64,000 nt of DNA from the NCBI RefSeq assembly GCF_025359345.1, contig NZ_JANYGQ010000015.1, forward strand, positions 1 through 64,000, read 5' to 3'. Each line of letters opens with the position of its first letter. Positions within the stretch are counted from its first letter, which is position 1. Positions 29,901 to 37,222 of this stretch are shown piece by piece. Origin of the DNA: Mucilaginibacter sp. Its GTDB lineage: Bacteria; Bacteroidota; Bacteroidia; Sphingobacteriales; Sphingobacteriaceae. The notes under the pieces were generated by a model. The model saw only the letters and a program-made list of their open reading frames with translations. It was not told the origin of the DNA and ran no database searches. The translations under genes and the position numbers were made by a program.

Positions 29901-30798
29901 CCGCCAGCAAATTCTCATCATTTGCCAACGAGATAAGCTCGGCTATCCCAACGTCCATGGTATCGGGAAGTATGGCCTGCATGATCAGCGATTCGGACTG
30001 CGTGCCAATTACGGTTGCAACGCCAATACGGTCGTTATTAATAGGCATGGTAGTTTCAACCAATATTTCAAGCACCGGAAGCGGCTTGCCTTTATTATCG
30101 CCTTTGTCGACAATATAAGCGGAGGCATTCATCGAAAATGCAAGGGTGAATACCGGGAATGAGCCCAGTTTGAGGTCAATGGTGCCTATTTTACCTGCGA
30201 GGTGCATTTCGGGCACGACGGTATCGGTGGTAACGATATAGCCGTCTTTGCCTTTGTTCAGGGTTACTTCGCCTTTAACTTCAATTACTTCGGCATTGAA
30301 CAAACCGGCCAACGCGCTAAGCATACTATCGAGTTTAAGAAATCCCGAAAATATGAGGCCGGTTGCTGTAAGCGAAAAGTGTGCGCTGTCAAAAAATATG
30401 TATTGTATCCACTTTTTGGGGTCTCCCGGGTCGTAAAAACCGCTCCAGTTGCCAAACATCAACACCGGGAAGCTTTTGCCAAATGTCCAGCCGCCTTCGG
30501 CCTTTATTATCGCATCTGCCTCTATCGTCATCGTAGGAACGGTGCCGGTAACCGTGAATGCCAGCGAATTAACGTTAGTATCAAAAAATATCAGCGAATT
30601 TCCGGTTCCTTTAACAGTAACGCTGCCGGCGTTTAGCAAGGGTACCGCATCATCAATTACCAGGTCGGTATTTAATAAATATTTATCAAACAGTTCGGTT
30701 ATCTCGGGAGAAGAGATAGTATCGGGTGCCAGCTTCAACGATCCCTCGTTTGCTGCGATATTTGCACTAATTATATCGAATATCTCCTGGAGTGTCAT
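20989..30798 (-). CDS. Giant 3269-residue beta-rich protein with LysM motifs
   Basis: I can name no family for the whole. It lacks a signal peptide (MTLQEIFDIISANIAANEGSL). Residues 1 to about 1140 repeat a beta-rich pattern of amphipathic strands separated by GLxL/FxIxF motifs, with glycine-rich hydrophobic stretches near 1000-1130 that resemble membrane-associated beta or coiled structure. LysM-type motifs follow at about 1461 (VRHNDTLHSISKRFNV), 1531 (ETLLSVANKHGID), 1999 (EGETLHAFARRYSTT), a weak one near 2056, and 2376 (VEEGDTLEKIATKYDTT). The C-terminal 800 residues are mixed alpha/beta. LysM binds peptidoglycan-type sugars and is also used in spike-to-tube joints of contractile injection systems. 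It is the third gene of the operon, 20 bases after the EEP gene. Confidence 0.85.
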   Translation of the reverse strand: MTLQEIFDIISANIAANEGSLKLAPDTISSPEITELFDKYLLNTDLVIDDAVPLLNAGSVTVKGTGNSLIFFDTNVNSLAFTVTGTVPTMTIEADAIIKAEGGWTFGKSFPVLMFGNWSGFYDPGDPKKWIQYIFFDSAHFSLTATGLIFSGFLKLDSMLSALAGLFNAEVIEVKGEVTLNKGKDGYIVTTDTVVPEMHLAGKIGTIDLKLGSFPVFTLAFSMNASAYIVDKGDNKGKPLPVLEILVETTMPINNDRIGVATVIGTQSESLIMQAILPDTMDVGIAELISLANDENLLAVMPSNIPVINDFVLKDWQLTFNTSQKSISLLTIEVGTRDDYSWAIIPGFITLKSVKLWFGMVYLNSVFSPSLAIEGIITLGTGPSAVNFIISAAFPSYVFMGALDPETPVDLKGIVAYFLGDTVANSLPNTLELGVLNIAVDPKNSTYSLETALTTDMQIPVILTTIVVRTVSFNISYVAGVPSGSITGEFQVGTGDEAPFLFVTAEYAGEEDTWVFSGGLKDGSTIKLKQLIDTYLPVEYHKFNPFDITITTLFASFTQAPPATPGNEDGAENTYNFKLGAEWKLDLGLSSPFIITGLTEIAYKKSLTGSPYTGFIEGALNFGNIHVGARVDFRDAYNDYTFFFNGFEAKLTQNAEKDSIICFKFTDDSTLGGMIELLINAATGQSITLPSPWNVMNNIRLADFGFSFNITKNKIGFTVPIGINLGFIDIKKITLYYTYFPNDPNKEGIVEIQITEGSFLGGALPLPGPWDVAKPETAPAVPGQGENLFRLEFLGMGQHVSLIDPKSPNSVSEAITMLKDSFESDKKDPDPTNPIDGTKLKFNSSSNWLIGSQFVIVDTFAIGIVFFDPDLYGLSIYVDGPKAKVFQGLKFEILYKKVTDTVGVYQVYLKLPDAIRQIDFGTVSVTLPSIKIYIYTNGDFKIDFGFPLNDDFSESFGLQLLPFIGSGGFYFGVLSAETAETVPASTIGNFSPVIVFGVGLRVGVGKEINKGILKAGISIVVQGLLEGTFASFNYYDGNKDDITYYYVLGKISIVGHVYGAIDFLIISAEVDLKVFVSARIVFESYEPILITLSAGVSVSVKVRINLGLFKITIGLSFSTTIEFSFTIGKRELKPWDGKGLYAAQFRQLSLQALDEETDCLFLPVMNWLPIIPVTKVDLEIIYIPQFTVATDEGSAEQKARVVAMLYLESAIDQPTTKQQLLINGVIEEVDYPFTKFAKGAFLWVLGAYFNKTTEGIPVDTILAQEVTIANLNEIICYFSQNDLVEPFSVEQVFTFMENYLNATITTPARTTQVVAEKTVSVLPMLPNLVFGTPAGDIHFDNKEAEYTYDQLQLRLVHDYFRALSVRNTGANTKNPSILPIDEEKQSLATFMLIDYIALLAKESTQKGIDRLTTMVVPVDEGDSFESIVADNPHFGISAIELAHANRTRKLSVNVGLNLKRVPYTVRHNDTLHSISKRFNVGHNEILQANIFLREQVVDPCLPTGQLMQTSERLFGADENNQFIAGERIFIPNVKYTTSANEHETLLSVANKHGIDVLDLIAENIGVAGLLPHQSKILVPFVEKITVADLIKAMEENHDFEHLSGLSANMMLQGLRVPLPEKDSAIGKPEAMYKISGQEIDASKLVDGDELILKLPESLPWLNLGTPGGTELPFTLLGVDIGALQDLQKAKLKPVIVELKASDLFRVQPRKFSLPSNITWALPVPMTLMNGDNLLQDNIDPSIWMFKNSLQALLSGYDAIAPKVSLLKQVQETKTRTAKPVPINDYTWSTKIDVRLRQVKSSEDPAKLMPNVYELHGIDPASMSLLQNLIEYYAANPGTIINQIDILYSKDPAQDGQKEPPSGLRSDSIANTSMYLLQTNLSTLSNPPQLASARALGAVPGMQDNLLGMSQLDFLTYMWEAAIVGTGGYYLYYLVKDSKNGLPDYLFNGDTEVTISVVITYDITNNVLHNFLNSVIIREPINIQDEILYIETLAQTVSDVTMAEGETLHAFARRYSTTVGEIATQNKTAHFRKNTRLAIPGSKANAAQNGHLTAAAESLEVLAEKYGVSIIALAHANKHQPQLFEAPLTFDSRIEVKVATVPPGNIGFTMKRKGPEAVTPLTDAEQNLQELYNLLGYNIAKNDDFDEAVAGLPAAPGDNNPPPPSDLDEPMRPTGVTDEDMPYNRIVPVYPFVKTVVTDASSEDLPPEKEDPYRAVGKTVQIDMRWQDIFGNLTSFQNIPDPGPAILPDITVGYTDPVIGLSLFPSVSASYIVDKPEGGSPNLYITLAFNPTNYLPVESAADVAWKKRAEADRGTYVQIYYQLIQEDMKVIISNSLEGDTGLAAIETDPKAVLTNMVIAIYQYLGEILKPGADPYVFYTVEEGDTLEKIATKYDTTPQNIRMANPSIPADGKLKEGEVIIVPLVTIPANQIIESPVSDSNPLALFALVTKLKLARELDLVDDGFKDEPSVLFSTSVLGPNLTKDNSASFGGPGSAITIQEFAQKLQAAFPELKAASGMPKLGTEDNSPIDIWVARFNDSATGIQFSIPDVGNPYYFALLPLATHLLSRDMVKIYPYHTGTPISDETPLESAFNGIDIEKMAQTCLAAIDIFLQADFSIPAWQIENTIDKPLSDSGAGAILHPYQYIINAKKELAGNIVKHMATVLADDNKPNDHNLANAMERLRQELLISLSNAYSIDTVLQFNVDVKSPYNDANVIAPNLFGKVLDPNDTTQADQKAYAFSTTRFSLEKSDLGGDKQSYLTILFNSKKDNDLHGESSFFGIDLQYEINSIEHDIQNVDSIKGYKASSWLTFILPFDDADTGLGKLKIPIPLRAYPTAPSLTAQTFKSVADAAGLIENAAPVEDKLLEAKEWNYTYTYDYLRAQQDTINTGIILNVPSQSLMNARFADDEDPDLFAALLQFSNAYPGIQRDFNEFLLDQSNPDYACTAMQSFAWLVKRVATAWGKWEENRQLYADASTGEVNYKYEIVESGIVIDEQNALLISVTPRPGTKYKLPYVKIEGFITHPVDNTEELKSFAYYTMVDGKKKYLSPDDGRKITQRIIGYDKFNIINEENIWSGIAITRNKILVPGIKTNEEFIYTTPTIRFVSVLTPLLDPNIEINIADYTSEPAKQPLQLYLSNFLQALFTELIDETTTRQIKIGSSYVYDIQENIPGLSAEIPISISTPYNFAIPADWDNTLCPVLPGDITPESPFVCQLTALLQNWFAGNVPVTTNAKFRFDIELFSGLSNTQLPVLRIRNLYLEEKNIKWS

Positions 30799-30818
30799 GT
30801 TCGTTTTTTCGTTTTAAA

Positions 30819-31865
30819 TTAAATGTTGACTGTTACTACAACCGGGTAATGGTTACTGATGCCTTCCCTAACAAAATCCCATGCCGTATCCATGTCTACC
30901 GGTGGTAAAGCCACTATAGGGTTAGCTATACGCGCCAGGTAAACGTTTAGCGCTGCAATATTAAATGCACCAGCGGCGGCCGATAAATCCCCCACACCGG
31001 GCTGGGCTGCGGGTGGCCCGGGTTGCGGCGCCGGAACAACGGCCGATTCTACCATAAGGTTGACTACATTTCCGGTAGGTGTAACGGCAGCAACGGTTTG
31101 AAAAATATTATCATACGCATTGGCCATAAACGTCGCCGGGTTATTACCACCCAATGGATTATCTTTTAAACTGGTATTACTGGCAGTTGCCTGATAGGTT
31201 GGCAGGCCAAGTAAATTACCATACCAGAAGGCATTCAAATTATAATCGACGTTAAAATCGCCCGATACCATGCTCGCATCAAGGGGGGTACCGTCGTCAA
31301 ATTCAGTAATAGAATTGAGGTTAGCTATTCGTTGAACGCCCAAAGGGGTGAAAGCCCCAAACATAGCATGATAAGAAATAACAGAAAACCGCTGGGCAGC
31401 CATGGCGTTTGTTTCAAACATGGCGAAAAATGGCCGCCGCCCGCCGTTTGCCGTCATCCTGCTTGGAAAAGGAAGCGGTCCATTGGTCAGGATATTAAAA
31501 TAACCAAGCCCGTGATCCGGTACTACATTAGCGCCGACTGCCATCCCCAGGTCAATTGGTAAAAAGTTCCTGTCGGTGCGGTACATAATTATATACGCCT
31601 CGTTATTATACCCGCTGTTTGCCCTTACCGACCGCCATGGATTGGCCGCGGGTAAAATTCCCTGTAAAGCGTTAACGGCATTTGCAATAATGGGGGGCAC
31701 CAATAACGAAGTGCTGTTTTTAACCTCAACCATGGCAAAAATTTCAGCATCCACATTATTTATCAATGTTGCTATGTAATTGATAAAATTTGCGCTGTTG
31801 GCGTTAAAATACTTTGCCGGCCCGTATGTTTCAATATTCCAATGTAATAAGGTTACGTTTGCCAT
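30819..31865 (-). CDS. Exonuclease/endonuclease/phosphatase-fold protein
   Basis: This 348-residue protein belongs to the DNase I-like EEP superfamily. Signature residues are present: HWN with N10, catalytic metal-binding E47 (MVEVK), H in SYHAMFG near residue 167, GDFN near 202-205 and the C-terminal SNHYPV with the catalytic His. An insert rich in Pro, Ala and Gln (about 270-300) is extra to the core. It has no signal peptide. The family cuts nucleic acids or phosphodiesters, including toxins of the CdtB type and sphingomyelinases. It lies 15 bases after the 1214-residue gene and 20 before the giant gene, so it is part of the same unit, and could be its effector. The substrate is unknown. 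Confidence 0.85.
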   Translation of the reverse strand: MANVTLLHWNIETYGPAKYFNANSANFINYIATLINNVDAEIFAMVEVKNSTSLLVPPIIANAVNALQGILPAANPWRSVRANSGYNNEAYIIMYRTDRNFLPIDLGMAVGANVVPDHGLGYFNILTNGPLPFPSRMTANGGRRPFFAMFETNAMAAQRFSVISYHAMFGAFTPLGVQRIANLNSITEFDDGTPLDASMVSGDFNVDYNLNAFWYGNLLGLPTYQATASNTSLKDNPLGGNNPATFMANAYDNIFQTVAAVTPTGNVVNLMVESAVVPAPQPGPPAAQPGVGDLSAAAGAFNIAALNVYLARIANPIVALPPVDMDTAWDFVREGISNHYPVVVTVNI

Positions 31866-31880
31866 GGTAGGTTCAATAAA

Positions 31881-34800
31881 TTATATTTCAATTGTTAAAG
31901 GCCCGGTTGGTGGCGCAGTCACCGTTTTTTTAGGTGCGTAATAAGCAGCATACCAGGCCAACGTTGTTTTATCAACCCCGGTGGCATCGCCAAAAAGTAT
32001 AAATTGCGTATCGGCAGCGCCGGGCAGCTTTTTACCCAATATGCTTAGCTTAACATTATTCAACTTTAACAGGTAGGCCAAATCAGCACCCTGCTCGCCT
32101 GCCACAAAGGTGAAACTCTGTATATTTATGCTTAATACGCTCTGCAGGCTCAGCGTTTTTTGGCCCCCAACACCCGGTAGTTTTATGCCAGTGGCCAGGC
32201 GCTTAACCGACGTGTCTGGGCTCCAGGCTGTGGATATCTGCGATACAAAACCCGCTTTGGCCGCCAGTGCGCCCATGCTGCCCAAATTAAGATTGTATAA
32301 AAGCGCATACCATTTTTCGGTGAGCGACTGCCCGTTAACCGGTACTTTTGAACGTATAACTACCGGCAGGAAACCAAGATCGGATGGTTTGGATTCGTCA
32401 TCTTTTTTCGAATAGATGAGGCCGGCAAGATTTATCGGAAAATTACGGAACAGGCTATTGGCTCGCGGGGTGCTTTGCGACAAATCGAACGACATCCGTG
32501 CAGGGTCGAAAGTAAAAACCCGGTCGGTTGCGTCCCCGGTTACATTATCCAGCATAAAATCCATGTTAACAGCCAGGCCCGAGAAATAAAGCCCCGTGTT
32601 GTTTGTATTTTTCTGGTCGGCCCTGTCGCCAAATGAAAACAAGTCGAAGGATTCTATCAGTTTAAAATTCATATAGCCCCAAAACACAAAACGCGACGAT
32701 ATCTTTTCCGTATCCACGCCGGCAAGCAAAAACGGATTATCTTTTGTTTCGTCGGTAATGGTATAAAACTGGGCCTTTACTATCTCCACATAGTTCATGG
32801 TCTGGCTTTCAAGCAAAAACTTATAGGTTTGGCCGGGGCGGGTAACAAATGTGTAGGTGTTTACCCCATTATGCTTTTCATAGCTGCCGTTAAACTCAAT
32901 GGTCTGATTTTTTAACGAGCTGCCCATATTGCTGGTATTGAGCTGCGCAGGTTCATCAAACCAGGCGGTGGTAACCAGCTGTATCTTGCTCGCAAAATCC
33001 TTTATTTCTGAATTTTCGAATACCACCTGTAAGGTCAATACCTTAAAATCATAAAGTGCCTGGGTATTTGATACCGGCGAAGGGGCTTGTTGCACCGAAA
33101 CAAATGGCGAATTGGCCAGGTGGTCCCGGGTGTCCTGCTGTGCCCTGTAATCCTTATCGATATAGTTGATCAGCCCGAATAGCGAACTTTTTGGCAACGT
33201 TAGCTCACCGTTTACCGGCTCGATAAAGTTTACGTTCATGCCGAAGTGGTGCGCATAAAATTCGTCGCGCTTGATGCCGGCTAATAAACCTTTAAGGTCA
33301 TCAGGGAAATTTTCGACGCCTATATCTACCTTTAAAACCAATATGCCGTTCCAGCTTGGGTTTTGCACTATCTCAAGAAAATTGAGATAACGGGTATCCG
33401 TCTGGGCATTCAGTTTCGTGGTTTCTATGTAGGAGGTTATCCATTTTGAAACCAGCGCCGGGTATTGGTTAAAAGTGGATGCGTTCGACCATGACTGCGT
33501 GTCCATCACCCTGTTTTCGAGGCTGCCGCCGGCGAATTTGAATATAATGATGTTGCGAAAATCTCCCTTATCGCTTCCCTTCCCTACATTTATGGTAAAT
33601 GGCCAGTCGGCAATGGTAATTTTGTTGAGGAAAGTGCCCAGCGGTGCAGCTTCTGTAGCCACCAGGAAAAGCTGGTTCGATTGCAGCGAATCCCGCAGCT
33701 CTTTTGTAACCCCATTGGTAAACTCAAGGTTATAGTCAATACCCTTGCTTTGGCTTTTTGCCAGCAGCACCGATTGCCAGTCGAGCCCAAAATCGGGTAT
33801 GGTTGCAAGCAGGCCTTGCGGAGTAGTGGTAAGCAATGTGGCAGCCGAAAGCAAAAGATTATTGGTTTGCGTATCCTGCGGGATAGATGTCACCGTATCG
33901 CGCCGTACCGGGATTATGATTTGCTTTTCGAACTGCTGTATATCATCATACAAAAATTGAGCGGATGAAGTTACACCCGAATAAGGCACCATTGGCAGCG
34001 ACTGGGTTACCTGTTCAGGAAAGAAAGCTGCGGGGGTGTTGCGCAATTGTAACAGTTCGTCAGTTACATCAACTTTCACGCCCTCGTGGTCGTAAAGTGC
34101 AGCATCGTTTGGTTGGGAATAGTACACCGGTACCTGGTTTGGCAGGCCGATAGCCTTCTTTTCCGCGCGTTCAGCAGCGGTTGCAGATGGATTTGGGCGG
34201 ATGTTTATCCACGATGTTTTATACTTTGCATCGAGCCCGGCCTGGGCGGTTTGCAGGGCGGCGGTAAACCCGGTGCGTTTTGCAGTCAGAAAAACATCAA
34301 GGTGGCGGTTAAAAGCCTCGGTTGCCAAAGCTGCCGACCGTGGTGTTGCCGGAGCAGCTGTCATTGCCGTTTTTATGATGGGAAATACCGGTGCGTAAGC
34401 GTTTTGTTTGGCCTCAAAACGCATTACATTGCCCCGGAATGATTTCGACTTTGATATAAATTGAACCGATTCGGCACCCGAAAGGCCGCAAATCAGGTAG
34501 TCGGATACCACGCCTTCCGCTTTGTCAGCATCCTGAACGGCCAGCTCAAAATCGCCCGCTGGAGCAAGGTAGTAGCGCGGATTGCCATCAACCGGCGGCA
34601 ACTCTTCAAATACCAGTTTAGGCGGATGATCACTATCCACGAGTGGTATAAGGTTTACTTTTTTGCCATATACCGTGCGGAAATAGCTGGGCAATTGGTT
34701 TTGCCCGTTTAGCTCGATATACCATTGCCCTTCGTTATTCTTTTTCAGGAAAAATGAGGTGCCTGTAAATGCAAGGTACGACCTGTCGGGATTTAGTGGA

Positions 34801-35525
34801 TCGGCGGGATCGAGCACATAATCAAACAGTATCTGCAGACCCTGGTCAGCGCCGGTTTCAAAGAGGGGGTAGTTTTGGGCTACATCCTGCTTGTTGTAGT
34901 TTATTACATAATACAACGATGCATTCCAGCCGGTGGCCGCGTTATTTGACAGGTCGCCAAGGCTAACCTGGCCCAATAGTGAGCCACGTTTATCGCCGGC
35001 CAGCGGCAGTTGGATATCGTACGGCCTGCGTGGCGGCGGGGCGCCTTCATAAGGCGGGTACTCGTAGGTGAACGCCGCTATATTATCCTCATTATCTTTA
35101 ACCGGCACAATTGGCGCGAACTGCTTTAGCGGCATGGAGTAATTGGCGAAATAGAATGAGGTATCTGCAGCTATGGCAACAGTTTCGTTTTCGGTAAATG
35201 ATGTAACAGCCGCCTCGCCCTTTATAGTTTGGGTTACATCGCTAAAGGTTAGCCATGCAAAGCCGGTATACGCCGGAGCCGGGTATTCCGCAGTAAAATA
35301 TTTGGTTACTTCGGCCGCAAATTTTTCCATATCAGCTACCTTCGGCGCACTTTTCAGGAACAGGTAGAAGCCAATATAGGTATCCCAGGACTGGTTGATG
35401 GTTATTGTTCCCGGGATTTCATCGGGTACTTTTGAAAGAAAATATGCCATATACCCGCTGCCCGCCGGCGAACCCGCATCAAGGGTAAAAAGCTGTGTGC
35501 CCGGAAATCTTACAAATTGTATCAT
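31881..35525 (-). CDS. Large 1214-residue protein of unknown family, first gene of operon
   Basis: I do not recognise this protein. It has no signal peptide (MIQFVRFPGTQLFTLDAGSP), no cysteine pattern and no membrane helix. Most of it is predicted beta strand with many aromatic and Asn/Asp-rich loops. A helical stretch near residues 395-430 (TEAFNRHLDVFLTAKR, then TAALQTAQAGLDAKY) interrupts it, and a Pro-rich tail ends it (TVTAPPTGPL). The size and texture resemble the giant gene product, with strand motifs such as SFDLFSFGDRA and GLYFSGLAVNMDF, so the two may share an origin or assemble together. It opens the leftward operon; no clear TAnnTTTG box is visible upstream. Confidence 0.75.
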   Translation of the reverse strand: MIQFVRFPGTQLFTLDAGSPAGSGYMAYFLSKVPDEIPGTITINQSWDTYIGFYLFLKSAPKVADMEKFAAEVTKYFTAEYPAPAYTGFAWLTFSDVTQTIKGEAAVTSFTENETVAIAADTSFYFANYSMPLKQFAPIVPVKDNEDNIAAFTYEYPPYEGAPPPRRPYDIQLPLAGDKRGSLLGQVSLGDLSNNAATGWNASLYYVINYNKQDVAQNYPLFETGADQGLQILFDYVLDPADPLNPDRSYLAFTGTSFFLKKNNEGQWYIELNGQNQLPSYFRTVYGKKVNLIPLVDSDHPPKLVFEELPPVDGNPRYYLAPAGDFELAVQDADKAEGVVSDYLICGLSGAESVQFISKSKSFRGNVMRFEAKQNAYAPVFPIIKTAMTAAPATPRSAALATEAFNRHLDVFLTAKRTGFTAALQTAQAGLDAKYKTSWINIRPNPSATAAERAEKKAIGLPNQVPVYYSQPNDAALYDHEGVKVDVTDELLQLRNTPAAFFPEQVTQSLPMVPYSGVTSSAQFLYDDIQQFEKQIIIPVRRDTVTSIPQDTQTNNLLLSAATLLTTTPQGLLATIPDFGLDWQSVLLAKSQSKGIDYNLEFTNGVTKELRDSLQSNQLFLVATEAAPLGTFLNKITIADWPFTINVGKGSDKGDFRNIIIFKFAGGSLENRVMDTQSWSNASTFNQYPALVSKWITSYIETTKLNAQTDTRYLNFLEIVQNPSWNGILVLKVDIGVENFPDDLKGLLAGIKRDEFYAHHFGMNVNFIEPVNGELTLPKSSLFGLINYIDKDYRAQQDTRDHLANSPFVSVQQAPSPVSNTQALYDFKVLTLQVVFENSEIKDFASKIQLVTTAWFDEPAQLNTSNMGSSLKNQTIEFNGSYEKHNGVNTYTFVTRPGQTYKFLLESQTMNYVEIVKAQFYTITDETKDNPFLLAGVDTEKISSRFVFWGYMNFKLIESFDLFSFGDRADQKNTNNTGLYFSGLAVNMDFMLDNVTGDATDRVFTFDPARMSFDLSQSTPRANSLFRNFPINLAGLIYSKKDDESKPSDLGFLPVVIRSKVPVNGQSLTEKWYALLYNLNLGSMGALAAKAGFVSQISTAWSPDTSVKRLATGIKLPGVGGQKTLSLQSVLSINIQSFTFVAGEQGADLAYLLKLNNVKLSILGKKLPGAADTQFILFGDATGVDKTTLAWYAAYYAPKKTVTAPPTGPLTIEI

Positions 35526-36421
35526 TATAGGTAAATGATTAGATAAGGCCGACTATTTAGGTTAATTGCTTTAACGAGATAAAGCATTTAAAATTAAGAA
35601 ATATTTATGCAGAATTAAAAATTAATTTTCAATTAATTTAAGATGGATTTATAATTAAGAATCCCGCCGTTATTAGTTTGGAAGAAACCTTAAATACACT
35701 TTAAAGTGCTTTTTTTGAGTTGGTTTCATTGAATTAGCTGGAGTTGCTACCTTTCTGTCACTCAGAAATTGATGGTTAGTTTTGAGTTTATTGGGGTTTG
35801 GAGGATTATTTTAAAAGCCATGGCCCGTGCGATTATGAATGTTTAATTTGTTTTCAAAGGCATTCATGAACTCCTAAAGTCGGTTCTCGGGCGGGGAAGG
35901 GTGGGGTTTCCCGGACTATATTCCACTGCTAATCAAGCGTAAAAGCATGACGCAGAAACCCCTCCCTTCACCCCCAAAAAGTTTAAGTTAACCCATAAAA
36001 ATTCTCCAGGTATTTTAAAGGGCCATCGGCCCGGAACATGTTGTAGCCACGGGTTTCAACCCGTGGTAAATTGATTAAAAAAATAAAGAGTGCCATCGGC
36101 ACGAACCATGTTAAGGCGTAAATATTCAAAAATATTGGTCGAACCTACGGTTCTAAATCCATTTCGTTTTTATTCCACGGGTTAAAACCCGTGGCTACAA
36201 CATTTGGCCGAGGCTACGCCTCTTTAATTCACTTAGCCGCCTGCTGCAAAAATCCATATGTTTTTTGTGGGTTAACTTAAACTCAAGGGAGTGAGTCGCA
36301 CATCCCCACACTTTTTCCAGTCTTCCGAACCCCTATGGTCTTGAGTCGAAAGGTTGTGTTATTAGTTGGAAAAGGCAAGAATTCGGCTTTGCGCTTCCGA
36401 CTAAAGACTATTGACTTAACT
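35526..36421. other. Gene-free stretch holding repeats
   Basis: No credible gene is present in these 896 bases. It contains an inverted pair at 35891-35912 and 35955-35976 (GGGGAAGGGTGGGGTTTC and its near complement), the MITE-like element at 35981-36282, and a patch of AGTC-type repeats (about 36335-36418) like that at 42228-42325. Confidence 0.7.
35981..36282. mobile_element. MITE-like palindromic element
   Basis: The 302-bp element is bounded by inverted ends GTTTAAGTTAACCCA (one mismatch inside the next bases). Inside lies a second inverted pair, TGTTGTAGCCACGGGTTT and its complement at 36035-36066 and 36177-36203, each half itself a hairpin (CCACGGGTT/AACCCGTGG). It codes for nothing. 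The shape suggests a miniature element moved by a transposase elsewhere, or a REP-type structure. Target-site duplication is not clear. Confidence 0.7.
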
Positions 36422-36991
36422 CTACTTCCCGTTTTGCGGGAATATGCTTATCGTTTTTATATACCGGCTTAAATAATAGCCATCCATTGCTGTTTCAACT
36501 ACACCTTTGTTTTTTCCTGATGTAGAATGGATAAACTTTACCGCGCTGCCGGCAGCCGACGTAACTATCCCCATATGTCCTACTACTCTTTCCGTACTGT
36601 CGGTGCCGGTGAAAAGGATTAAATCGCCGGGTTTGGCATCTTTCAATGGTATTTGCCGGTGCATGAAAGTATAATCAACAGAACTCCGCGGTACTGCTAT
36701 GTGAAAATGGTTAAACACGCAAGCAACAAAGCCGGAGCAATCCAGCCCGTATTTCGGGTCGGTAGAGGCTGTGCTATAAGGGATGCCTTTGAGCGAATCG
36801 GCATAGGCAAGCAGTTGATTGGGGGTGATGTTGCCGGTGGTAATGCAGGTTACGTACCCGGCGCTGTCGGCCGGGGCCAGCAGGATGTGGTTATGTACCA
36901 TCGATGTATCCAGGTTATCCCCGTGTTTGCCCACCAGTTGGCACGATGACAAAACCGCAGCAATTATATAATACCATTTCCTAAACCGCAT
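36422..36991 (-). CDS. NlpC/P60 cell-wall peptidase lipoprotein
   Basis: This 189-residue protein has a signal peptide with lipobox LSSC (Cys17), so it is a lipoprotein. The C-terminal NlpC/P60 domain (about 60-185) shows the catalytic Cys in DCSGFV, the first His in GHMGIV and the last polar residue in FIHSTSG. PRSSVDYTF and KPGDLILF are the usual structural motifs. Such enzymes cut D-gamma-glutamyl-diaminopimelate bonds in peptidoglycan. The gene stands alone and faces left. Confidence 0.9.
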   Translation of the reverse strand: MRFRKWYYIIAAVLSSCQLVGKHGDNLDTSMVHNHILLAPADSAGYVTCITTGNITPNQLLAYADSLKGIPYSTASTDPKYGLDCSGFVACVFNHFHIAVPRSSVDYTFMHRQIPLKDAKPGDLILFTGTDSTERVVGHMGIVTSAAGSAVKFIHSTSGKNKGVVETAMDGYYLSRYIKTISIFPQNGK

Positions 36992-37055
36992 GGTTAAGGG
37001 GAAGCAAAAACGCGGCCAGTAAAGTTAGGGATGGGTTTCAATCCTCCCGTTAAAA

Positions 37056-37100
37056 CGCTTAAATTTGGGACATTAAAGCAAAATGCTCGAACTGGCGGGG
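37056..37100. repeat. Dispersed repeat, copy 1
   Basis: CGCTTAAATTTGGGACATTA and the following 25 bases recur at 39131-39175 with about 85% identity. Both copies lie in intergenic DNA of the AT-rich cassette. Confidence 0.7.
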
Positions 37101-37173
37101 AGCAATGTTATTTTAAACCATTTTGTCAACCCAAGGCGAAAATGTAGTTTTAGCTCTTGGGCCATCATGTCAA

Positions 37174-37208
37174 GAGTACGCCACCCTTTAGGCCTGCGCC
37201 GCATACTC
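37174..37208. repeat. Left inverted repeat of AT-rich cassette
   Basis: GAGTACGCCACC followed by TTTAGGCC and TGCGCCGCATACTC has an inverted partner at 41175-41212 with the same blocks and small indels. The pair encloses four genes. Confidence 0.65.
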
Positions 37209-37222
37209 ATAATTTTTAAGCT

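Noticed and set aside
17357..35525. A contractile injection system or prophage tail
   Set aside because: LysM and collagen fibre parts fit, but there is no sheath, tube, baseplate, terminase or capsid gene.
35698..35709. CACTTTAAAGTG followed by seven T as a terminator
   Set aside because: The dyad has no loop and no rightward gene precedes it.
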